This document shows, piece after piece, positions 1 to 5,668 of a stretch of 8,953 bases of DNA. Origin of the DNA: an uncultured Pirellula sp. (lineage in GTDB: Bacteria; Planctomycetota; Planctomycetia; Pirellulales; Pirellulaceae); assembly GCA_903892365.1 (NCBI GenBank), contig CAITIF010000570.1:1-8953 (forward strand). The letters are read 5' to 3'. The notes beneath the pieces are model-generated. The model was not told the DNA's origin, ran no database searches, and was given only the letters and a program-made list of their open reading frames with translations. Numbering within the stretch: position 1 is the first letter of the stretch; every line of letters starts with the position of its first letter. Position numbers and translations under genes: made by a program.

Positions 1-1163
1 ATGGCTCGCGTGAGCTCTTCTTCGGTCACTCCGTTGGCGATGACATTTTCGATCATTCTATTGATGGATTCACGAACGGTTTCGATTGTCGATTCACGGT
101 TGACATAAACCAGGCATCCGAAAAGGCCCGGATCAAACCCTGATTGATGCATGGCGATGACGGTGGATGCCTGTTTGGTTTTGACTAGTTCCTGATACAG
201 TCGCCCTGTCGGCTCGGTTCCAATAATGTGTTCAAGAATGACCAAGGGTGCCGAATCTTCATGCGCCATCGATGGTACGTGATAAGCAACCCCGACCATG
301 GCCACATCCCCGGTCCGATTGAGATACACAATTCGTTCACCATCTTGAACCGGTTCCTGGGTGTAAGTAGCTTCCAGAGGAACGTTGGGAACTGGAATTT
401 CGCCAAAGTATTTGACGGCGGCAGCAAGCGCCTTTTCCGATTCGAACTTACCAGCGACAAACAAGATCACGTTGTCGGGACGATAGTACTTTTTGTAAAA
501 AGCCCTCAGACGCGTGACAGGAACACGCTCAATATCAGCCCGATTACCGATCACGCTTTTTCCATAGTTGTGCCATTCGTATGCGTTGGCCATGATGCGT
601 TGCATCAAGATGGAGCTGGGTGAATCTTCGCCCGACTCGAACTCGTTGCGCACCACTGTCATTTCCGAGAATAGATCTTCACCTCGGATAAAGCAGTTTT
701 GCATACGATCCGCTTCCATGGCGATGGTCCAATCTAAATTTTCCTCCGAAGCCGGAAGCGTTTCGTAGTAGTTGGTTCGATCGTAATCGGTGGTGCCATT
801 GAGATCTAGGACGCCTCGTTCCTTCAGCTCTTTATCGATGTCACCGTGGGTTGGCGTACCTTTGAACAGCATATGCTCCAGCAAGTGAGCCATTCCCGCT
901 TCGCCATATCCTTCATGACGGGATCCAACCATCACGGTCATGTTGATGGTGATACTGGAAGACGATTCATCAGGAATCAATACCACCCGGCAGCCGTTGT
1001 TCAGCTGGTATTCCGTTACCCCTTCCACCTCGGCGGTTTTGCGATAGGCGGTCTCGTCCGCCGATACTTTCACCGTAAAAAGGCAGAAAGAAATCAGAAC
1101 ACCTATCGAAATCGAACGAACGAGATAGAAGTCAAAGCATCTGCAGATATCAACAGCAAACAT
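1..1163 (-). CDS. M16 family zinc metalloprotease (pitrilysin/insulinase-like), secreted, C-terminus outside window
   Basis: The frame is open from an ATG at 1163 down to the left edge, giving 387 codons with no stop, so only the N-terminal part is visible. Residues about 1-36 form a signal peptide: a hydrophobic core ending in a VSA-D cleavage site, so the protease should act outside the cytoplasm. The zinc-binding inverse motif HLLEH lies at residues 93-97 (H93 and H97 as ligands, E96 as catalytic base). The third ligand is E174 in NEFESGEDSP, 77 residues after H97, which is the usual M16 spacing. The sequence then runs through the GRLYQELV and CLVYVNRES regions typical of the first M16 module. 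Family members of this kind usually carry a second module with the Arg/Tyr pair that completes the active site; this is not in the window. In-frame TTG (1199) and GTG starts exist upstream, but only the ATG gives a compact signal peptide. The substrate is unknown; peptide degradation or processing is the family role. Confidence 0.93.
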   Translation of the reverse strand, partial: MFAVDICRCFDFYLVRSISIGVLISFCLFTVKVSADETAYRKTAEVEGVTEYQLNNGCRVVLIPDESSSSITINMTVMVGSRHEGYGEAGMAHLLEHMLFKGTPTHGDIDKELKERGVLDLNGTTDYDRTNYYETLPASEENLDWTIAMEADRMQNCFIRGEDLFSEMTVVRNEFESGEDSPSSILMQRIMANAYEWHNYGKSVIGNRADIERVPVTRLRAFYKKYYRPDNVILFVAGKFESEKALAAAVKYFGEIPVPNVPLEATYTQEPVQDGERIVYLNRTGDVAMVGVAYHVPSMAHEDSAPLVILEHIIGTEPTGRLYQELVKTKQASTVIAMHQSGFDPGLFGCLVYVNRESTIETVRESINRMIENVIANGVTEEELTRA

Positions 1164-1208
1164 AAGCTGGGCACTTGTCTTGGCAAACGGACGGATCAAG
1201 GAAGAATC

Positions 1209-1228
1209 GGAAGGCTTCGGCCCCTTCC
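1209..1228. repeat. Short inverted repeat in the presumed M16 leader
   Basis: GGAAGG (1209-1214) and CCTTCC (1223-1228) are a perfect 6-bp inverted repeat around an 8-base loop. It lies about 45-65 bases upstream of the protease ATG, so it would fold in the mRNA leader if transcription starts further up. A 6-bp stem can occur by chance and no function is shown. Confidence 0.35.
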
Positions 1229-1302
1229 ACACTCGGATCGTATTCTAGGCACGGCAAAGCTCACGCACTACTCATTTAGGCCACCAGAATGCCCGAATTT
1301 CG

Positions 1303-1322
1303 CATCCATTTTGGAATGGATG
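1303..1322. repeat. Perfect 8-bp inverted repeat, 4-base loop (left of a tandem pair)
   Basis: CATCCATT (1303-1310) and AATGGATG (1315-1322) are exact reverse complements around TTGG. The short loop makes either a tight hairpin or a dyad operator plausible. It abuts the next palindrome at base 1322. No T-run follows on either strand, and it lies between divergent genes, so a terminator is unlikely. Confidence 0.6.
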
Positions 1323-1353
1323 TCCAAGTCCTAAATATTTTTGGCACTTGGAC
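1322..1353. repeat. Second inverted repeat, 10-bp stem with one bulge (right of the tandem pair)
   Basis: GTCCAAGT (1322-1329) is the exact reverse complement of ACTTGGAC (1346-1353). The stem extends inwards by CC (1330-1331) with GG (1343-1344) if C1345 is bulged, leaving an 11-base AT-rich loop (1332-1342). It sits 124 bases upstream of the small hypothetical gene. It may be an operator, a structured leader, or part of an unrecognised small RNA; the sequence alone does not decide. Confidence 0.6.
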
Positions 1354-1460
1354 CTAACGTGTCCCACCGCTCGACGAAAAGTTGTTTACCAAAGCACGCC
1401 GAAGGGAAAAATCCCGAGGCTGCTTAATGGGGATTTACTGTTTCGAAGTGTTTGCAAATC

Positions 1461-1467
1461 AAGGAAG
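1461..1467 (+). promoter_or_regulatory. Ribosome binding site deciding the start at 1478
   Basis: AAGGAAG, 10 bases before the ATG at 1478, is the clearest Shine-Dalgarno in the window. It favours this start over the in-frame ATGs further upstream at 1382 and 1427. Confidence 0.6.
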
Positions 1468-1477
1468 TGCAATTCTC

Positions 1478-1825
1478 ATGGCAAAGTTTTACGTACAAAG
1501 TGGATCCGTTCGATCGGTTGTAGACAGTATCGACTTGGACCGAGCCGCCCTTTGGGCCGTGAACGAGGTGATGGACCATGTGCTTTCGCTGGAAGGGGAC
1601 CTCTACAACGAATCCGATTACGAAACCGAAGACTTTGGTGCTGCCAAGTTGGATGCGACCAAGCCAATCGCGGAATCTCGTTATCTGGGAGCGACGGTAA
1701 GGATCAGCGAAATAGGCTTCGATCGTGACGATGCGATGGTGGTAGATACACTGGAAGTCTTTCGACATTGGTACGAATTGTTCCAAGCCGTTTCCGTCTT
1801 ATCCTCAAAGTTTAGTTCTAAGTAG
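1478..1825 (+). CDS. Conserved-type small hypothetical protein, 115 aa
   Basis: I do not recognise a named domain. The protein is soluble, has no signal peptide or membrane segment, and is acidic in its middle part (DYETEDFG). It opens with [19 protein letters not shown], continues with a helical [14 protein letters not shown] segment, then a [18 protein letters not shown] strand-like stretch, and ends with the helix [14 protein letters not shown]. From memory, short planctomycete proteins with a similar FYVQSG opening and an RISE-GFDR-DAM-VDT core exist without a known function; I could not verify this. The start is chosen for the AAGGAAG site 10 bases upstream and because the extension from 1382 is rich in basic residues unlike the rest. 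Its stop (1823-1825) lies inside the end of the convergent dihydroorotase gene, an 8-base overlap leaving no room for a separate terminator. It is a real gene on start signal and protein character, not on a database match. Confidence 0.78.
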   Translation: MAKFYVQSGSVRSVVDSIDLDRAALWAVNEVMDHVLSLEGDLYNESDYETEDFGAAKLDATKPIAESRYLGATVRISEIGFDRDDAMVVDTLEVFRHWYELFQAVSVLSSKFSSK

Positions 1826-3173
1826 CAGGCCCAACCCCGTCGTGCGTGTTCCAAAAGCCTCCTAAGGCATGATCGAAACGCAATCTGGAGCCCGCCGATT
1901 CGGTAGTAATGCTGCCGTCTCGGAAAACGGTTCGTCCCCCTACCCAAGTTTGGACGGGCCATCCCTTCAATTCTACCCCCGCCCACGGAGACCACTTTAC
2001 TTTGGTGAACTGTTTTTCATTGGTCACTGTTTTCACTTTGTTTGGATCTACCAGCACGAGATCTGCATCGTATCCAACATCAAGTCGTCCCTTTCCAACG
2101 ATACCCCAAACGCGGGCTGGCGCGTCGCTCATCCAGCTAGCGATTTGTTCCCAAGTGCATTCGCCACGCGCTGCGCGATCCAACAGCAATGCAAAGTGGT
2201 TTTCCACTGCAGGAAGACCACTCGGCGATTTAGGATACGGTTGTTGCTTTTCCTCTTGCGTATGAGGTGAATGGTCCGTAGCCAACACCTGGATCGTCCC
2301 GTCCAACAACGCTTTCCAAAGTAGAAGGTTGTCTTGCTTGGTTTTGATCGAAGGGTTCATTTGGATGCGACTTCCCATGCGAGCGTAGTCGTCCACATTG
2401 AAATACCAATGATGAGGGCAGAGTTCGGCCGTGATCAATTTTTCATGCTTCGCAATCAATGGAATCTCAGCAGCGGTGCTGACATGCAAAACGTGAAAGC
2501 GATGGTGATGACGTTTAGCTAGATCCAACGCACGCGTGGTGGCAATGACTGCCGCTTGCTCATCGCGAATCTGCGAATGGTGTTCCACACGCAGATCGGG
2601 CCCGAGCCGCTTTTGGTTGGCGATCACGGTGGATTCATCTTCGCAGTGAGCGCAGATCGGGACTCGGGTTTCTGCAAAGATGCGTTCCAAAGCATCTTGA
2701 TCATCTACCAAAAGATCCCCCGTGCTTGAACCAATAAAGATCTTGATTCCTGGTACACCCGTTACGGTCTTGAGATCTTCGATGTTAGTTGCGGTCGCAC
2801 CAATGTAGAATCCGTAATTGACGATCGACTTTTGGGATGCAATCCGGTATTTGTCTTCGATTAAAGTTTGGGTGGTAGCGGAAGGCTTCGTGTTGGGCAT
2901 CTCTAAAAACGAAGTCACCCCACCAGCCGCGCACGCCTGGCTTGCTGTATGCAGATCTTCCTTGTGAGTTAAACCGGGCTCGCGAAAATGGACCTGATCG
3001 TCGACCAATCCAGGAAATAACACCAAGCCGTCAGCATCGATCACTTCGTTGGCGTTCGTTTGCGATGCAGCGTCAACGCTGACGATCTTTCCGTTTTCCA
3101 CAAAAACGTTCGTTTTGGCACGTCCGGACGGTAGAATTGCAGTAACATTCCGAATCAGAACACTTCGAGACAT
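1818..3173 (-). CDS. pyrC: Dihydroorotase (class I type), pyrimidine biosynthesis
   Basis: This 451-aa amidohydrolase should catalyse the reversible cyclisation of N-carbamoyl-aspartate to dihydroorotate, the third step of UMP synthesis, in the cytosol. Visible family motifs are [14 protein letters not shown] (residues 54-67), EMPNTKPS (91-98), KIFIGSSTG with K144 as the candidate carboxylated lysine, AHCEDE with H176, HVLHVS with H230, MNPSIK with N273, and ATDHSPH with D300 as catalytic aspartate. Length fits class I enzymes (about 420-450 aa). The oddity is Q60 where most family members have the first histidine of HxH; H62 and R64 are kept. I recall the same [14 protein letters not shown] form in Bacteroidota dihydroorotases, so it marks a subgroup rather than a mutation. 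No strong Shine-Dalgarno precedes the ATG. The gene stands alone, divergent from the TPR gene and overlapping the convergent hypothetical gene by 8 bases. A hydantoinase or allantoinase is less likely given the HFREPG and MPNT motifs. Confidence 0.95.
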   Translation of the reverse strand: MSRSVLIRNVTAILPSGRAKTNVFVENGKIVSVDAASQTNANEVIDADGLVLFPGLVDDQVHFREPGLTHKEDLHTASQACAAGGVTSFLEMPNTKPSATTQTLIEDKYRIASQKSIVNYGFYIGATATNIEDLKTVTGVPGIKIFIGSSTGDLLVDDQDALERIFAETRVPICAHCEDESTVIANQKRLGPDLRVEHHSQIRDEQAAVIATTRALDLAKRHHHRFHVLHVSTAAEIPLIAKHEKLITAELCPHHWYFNVDDYARMGSRIQMNPSIKTKQDNLLLWKALLDGTIQVLATDHSPHTQEEKQQPYPKSPSGLPAVENHFALLLDRAARGECTWEQIASWMSDAPARVWGIVGKGRLDVGYDADLVLVDPNKVKTVTNEKQFTKVKWSPWAGVELKGWPVQTWVGGRTVFRDGSITTESAGSRLRFDHALGGFWNTHDGVGPAT

Positions 3174-3202
3174 GATGGTGGGTGCATTGGGTTGGAGTTA
3201 GG

Positions 3203-3232
3203 CATATACTCATGGAAGGTCTCACTTTACAA
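3203..3232 (-). promoter_or_regulatory. Possible sigma-70-like promoter for pyrC
   Basis: Read on the minus strand, TTGTAA (3232-3227) and TATATG (3208-3203) are spaced by 18 bases, and the -10 box lies about 30 bases before the pyrC ATG at 3173. The boxes match the consensus only partly. On the plus strand the same spot offers TATACT (3205-3210) for the TPR gene, without a matching -35. The 133-bp gap must hold both promoters, but this assignment is tentative. Confidence 0.25.
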
Positions 3233-3306
3233 GAATCGTTTCCTCGCAACAGGTAGGCGCGAGCATGTGCAGCAAAGAATTTGGACGGATTTGTGCAAGT
3301 CGTACG

Positions 3307-4071
3307 ATGGCCCGCAATCGATATTTGTGCTTGTCAGGAGCGATTCTGCTGGTCCTTTGCCAAGTGTTTCCCGTTTCAGCCCAGGAAACGGCCGATGGTT
3401 GGAGCCGCCGGGCCGAGCAAGCCATGCGGGATGGAAAATCAGAACAAGCAATTGCCGAACTCGATAATGCCATCCTGTCCATGCCGAAAAATGCTCAGCT
3501 TTACATTTTGAGGGGGTCGGTCAAGTTTCGTAGCGGCAAAGTCAAAGATTCGATCCCCGACTTCGATAAGGCCGTAGAGCTCGATCCTCAAGTGAAGCCC
3601 TACTTGTGGCAACGAGGAATCGCGTTGTACTACGCAGACCGATTCGAAGATGGGCTCGAACAATTTGCAGTCCACCGCGAAGTGAATCCGAACGACGTGG
3701 AGAACGCGTTTTGGCATTACCTTTGTAATGTGCGTTTGAAGGGCGTCGAGGAAGCTCAAAAGGAAGTGCTCCTTGCCGGCTTCGATAACCGACCGCCACT
3801 GATGCAAGTGCAGCAATTAATTCAAGGGAAGATGAGTGTGACCGAGGTGATTGCTGCGACCGAGAAAGGGCCAGCGGGCAGCGAAAGAAATCGGCTATCG
3901 AAGTTCTATGGTTATCTCTACGTCGGCCTATACTTCGACGCTACCGGAGACCTTGACAATGCCAAGAAGTATCTCCAGTTGAGCTTGGACCAAAACGTGC
4001 CAAGCTACATGTTCGACGTCGCTAAAGTTCATTTGGATCATCTGAATGAAGCGGGCACCAAGAAGCCCTAG
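3307..4071 (+). CDS. Exported tetratricopeptide-repeat (TPR) protein, 254 aa
   Basis: With the ATG at 3307 the protein begins with a compact signal peptide (MARNRYLCLSGAILLVLCQV, cleavage after VSA at residue 25). An in-frame ATG at 3265 with a minimal AGG site would add 14 residues before it and cannot be excluded. Mature residues about 30-130 hold three consecutive TPR units: SRRAEQAMRDGKSEQAIAEL, then a LYILRGSVKFRSGKVKDSI unit, then LWQRGIALYYADRFEDGLEQ with the VNPNDVENAFWHYLC run. Near the C-terminus FYGYLYVGLYFDATGDLDNA forms one more unit. This layout resembles NlpI-like TPR proteins, which act as scaffolds for partner proteins in the periplasm; no lipobox cysteine is visible here, so it is probably soluble. 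The partner is unknown. The gene is divergent from pyrC and convergent with the DUF1501 gene, so it seems to be transcribed alone. Confidence 0.88.
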   Translation: MARNRYLCLSGAILLVLCQVFPVSAQETADGWSRRAEQAMRDGKSEQAIAELDNAILSMPKNAQLYILRGSVKFRSGKVKDSIPDFDKAVELDPQVKPYLWQRGIALYYADRFEDGLEQFAVHREVNPNDVENAFWHYLCNVRLKGVEEAQKEVLLAGFDNRPPLMQVQQLIQGKMSVTEVIAATEKGPAGSERNRLSKFYGYLYVGLYFDATGDLDNAKKYLQLSLDQNVPSYMFDVAKVHLDHLNEAGTKKP

Positions 4072-4078
4072 CCCGCTT
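4049..4078 (+). terminator. Hairpin across the stop codon of the TPR gene
   Basis: AAGCGGGC (4049-4056) and GCCCGCTT (4071-4078) are perfect 8-bp complementary arms around a 14-base loop, and the TAG stop (4069-4071) reaches into the right arm. The GC-rich stem at the gene end suggests a termination or mRNA-stabilising structure. No proper T-run follows (GTGCTTGGTTTC), so intrinsic termination would be weak. Confidence 0.4.
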
Positions 4079-4189
4079 GTGCTTGGTTTCATAAAGGGAC
4101 AAGTGCCCTGCGCAAAAGGTTTGGTAAATTAGAAATCGCTGTCGGCATCCAGCAAAACAGGGCCTGAACCAATGTAGAGCCGTTGTCCT

Positions 4190-4210
4190 CGACCTCTTGG
4201 CCGAAGGTCG
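4190..4210. repeat. Inverted repeat in the convergent gap
   Basis: CGACCT (4190-4195) and AGGTCG (4205-4210) form a perfect 6-bp stem around a 9-base loop. It lies between the ends of two convergent genes, where a structure able to stop transcription from either side is expected. No T-run is seen on either strand. Confidence 0.35.
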
Positions 4211-4218
4211 GTTGGCAA

Positions 4219-4244
4219 GATCGTGAACAAGTTCGTTCGCGATC
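4219..4244. terminator. 10-bp hairpin downstream of the DUF1501 gene
   Basis: GATCGTGAAC (4219-4228) pairs with GTTCGCGATC (4235-4244) over 10 positions, nine Watson-Crick and one G-T, around a 6-base loop. It starts 24 bases past the DUF1501 stop on the minus strand and could mark the 3' end of that operon, or act from both sides. Without a T-run the terminator call is tentative. Confidence 0.4.
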
Positions 4245-4267
4245 GGTGTCGCTCCAAGTAGCAAGAG

Positions 4268-5665
4268 CTATCCGACGAGCTTCTTGCAAAACTTGCCCTC
4301 GTTGATGGTGGGACGTTCAGGCCTGCCTTTGTGTGCGTAGGTCAACGCCATATTGTCGATACCCATCAAATGCAAGATCGAAGCGTGTAAGTCGTGGACG
4401 TGCATGCGATCGGTCGTGGCGTGTAACCCGAGATCATCGGTTTCACCAATCACTTGTCCCCCTTTCACTCCGCCACCTGCCATCCACATCGTGAATCCGC
4501 TAGGGTTGTGATCGCGACCGTCCCCTTTCTCGCTCATAGGAGTGCGACCGAACTCTCCGCCCCACACAACCAGAGTTTCATCCAACATTCCTAGACGCTT
4601 CAGGTCCTTCAACAAAGCCGCAACGGGTTTGTCCATGCTCTTGCAAAGATTCGAATGATTGACATCGAGTTTGGTATGAGAATCCCATTTGCTTCCAGCA
4701 CCGCTGTACAACTGAATGAAGCGAACGCCCCTTTCAGCCAACCGTCGGCCCAGCAAACATAGACGACCATACGAGGCCGTATCCTTGTCGTTCACCCCAT
4801 ACAGATCTAGCGTCTCTGCAGACTCTTGGCCAAGGTCGATCGCCTCTGGAGCTTCGGACTGCATTCGAAATGCAAGCTCGTAGCTGGCGATCCGGGCTTC
4901 CAGTTCGGTTTGTTCGGGGTGCTCCTTCGCATAGCGATCATTCAGTTGATTCAAAAATTCGAGCTTCGAGAGTTGGCGTTTTTGCGTGTATCCTTCTGGT
5001 GTATTCAGATAGGGAATCGGCTGACTCCCTTCGCTCAGACGAATGCCCTGATGCACCGCAGGCATAAATCCAGCACCCCAATTGCGAGGGCCATTGACTA
5101 CCTGCGAATTGTTGTCCTGCATCACGACAAAAGCCGGCAAGTTCTCATTTTCGCTGCCAAGTCCGTAGGTGACCCAACTCCCAAGTGAAGGGCGACCGCT
5201 GAGAATCGAACAGGTATTCATCTGACAAACGCCAGCCGAGTGATTGATGCCTTCAGCCACACAAGATCGGATCACAGCCAGATCGTCAGCGCACTCGGCA
5301 ATGTGCGGCAACCAGTCCGAAATCCACAATCCGCCGTTCCCATGCTGAGCCCAGTTCCGCTTGCATTCGAGCAAAGGCGACTTCATTTCTCCCATGGCGG
5401 TGATAACGGTACCAAAGCTCTCAGGGATCCGTTGCCCGGCTAGTTTGTTTAACAAAGGCTTGGGATCGAACAAATCAAGATGACTAGGGCCACCTTCCAT
5501 AAACAAAAAGATGACCCGTTTTGCAGTCGGCCTGTGATGTGGTTGCTGGCCAGACAACGCATTGGAATTACCGATCATGCCGGCCAGAGCCAATGCGCCG
5601 AAACCGGAACCGCTGCGAGACAAGAATTCGCGACGTGTTGAAGGGATAGGGATGTGATGATTCAT
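4268..5665 (-). CDS. DUF1501 family protein, Tat-exported, alkaline-phosphatase/sulfatase-like fold
   Basis: This 465-aa protein starts with a twin-arginine signal (TRREFLSRSG, R11 and R12, followed by the hydrophobic GFGALALAGM), so it is exported folded, probably with its metal already bound. The body has the family landmarks: VIFLFMEGGPSHLDLFDPKP (51-70, candidate metal residue D64), the INHSAGVCQMNTCSILSGRPS stretch around 140-160, KWDSH (326-330), VVWGGEFGRTPM (366-377), GRDHNPSGFTMWMAGGGVKG (383-402) and MHVHDLHASILHLMGID (421-437). DUF1501 proteins belong to the alkaline phosphatase-like superfamily, where such Asp/His clusters bind divalent metals, but I see no certain catalytic Ser/Thr/Cys nucleophile, so hydrolase activity is inference. 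Length is normal for the family. Its ATG follows the stop of the upstream PSCyt/PSD1 gene with no base between and no Shine-Dalgarno, so translation is likely coupled. The biochemical function of the family is not established to my knowledge. Confidence 0.95.
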   Translation of the reverse strand: MNHHIPIPSTRREFLSRSGSGFGALALAGMIGNSNALSGQQPHHRPTAKRVIFLFMEGGPSHLDLFDPKPLLNKLAGQRIPESFGTVITAMGEMKSPLLECKRNWAQHGNGGLWISDWLPHIAECADDLAVIRSCVAEGINHSAGVCQMNTCSILSGRPSLGSWVTYGLGSENENLPAFVVMQDNNSQVVNGPRNWGAGFMPAVHQGIRLSEGSQPIPYLNTPEGYTQKRQLSKLEFLNQLNDRYAKEHPEQTELEARIASYELAFRMQSEAPEAIDLGQESAETLDLYGVNDKDTASYGRLCLLGRRLAERGVRFIQLYSGAGSKWDSHTKLDVNHSNLCKSMDKPVAALLKDLKRLGMLDETLVVWGGEFGRTPMSEKGDGRDHNPSGFTMWMAGGGVKGGQVIGETDDLGLHATTDRMHVHDLHASILHLMGIDNMALTYAHKGRPERPTINEGKFCKKLVG

Positions 5666-5668
5666 CTA
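5663..5668 (-). promoter_or_regulatory. TAG-ATG junction: stop and start codons directly abutting
   Basis: On the minus strand the PSCyt/PSD1 stop (5668-5666) is followed at once by the DUF1501 ATG (5665-5663). The preceding 20 bases are AT-rich and lack a Shine-Dalgarno, so the second gene is probably translated by ribosomes reinitiating after the first. Confidence 0.75.

Larger units (their letters stand above)
1164..1477. other. Divergent intergenic region (314 bp) between the M16 protease and the small hypothetical gene
   Basis: No convincing gene is visible here. The region should hold the promoters of both flanking genes, which point away from each other, but I find no sigma-70 box pair I would defend. 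It contains three short inverted repeats, at 1209-1228, 1303-1322 and 1322-1353, listed separately. One weak arrangement for the plus strand is TTGGAA (1311-1316) with an AT-rich TAAATAT (1332-1338) 15 bases on; this would put the -35 in the first palindrome and the -10 in the loop of the second. A reading frame in phase with the downstream gene extends back to 1382, but it looks like non-coding DNA by chance open. Confidence 0.6.

Noticed and set aside
228..623. 131-aa plus-strand open frame
   Set aside because: It lies entirely opposite the M16 protease, whose zinc motifs prove the minus-strand reading.
1382..1477. N-terminal extension of the small hypothetical gene to an ATG at 1382
   Set aside because: The extra 32 residues are basic and unlike the rest, with no ribosome binding site, whereas the ATG at 1478 has AAGGAAG 10 bases before it.
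1424..1786. 120-aa open frame on the minus strand opposite the hypothetical gene
   Set aside because: It mirrors the codon phase of the plus-strand gene, has no start signal and no recognisable motif.
3352..3366. Lipobox in the TPR protein leader (LVLC)
   Set aside because: Leu precedes the Cys and a VSA-Q signal peptidase I site follows shortly after, so a soluble exported protein is more likely.
4022..4289. Two short minus-strand open frames in the gap between the TPR and DUF1501 genes
   Set aside because: They overlap gene ends on both sides, lack a start signal, and their translations show no domain character.
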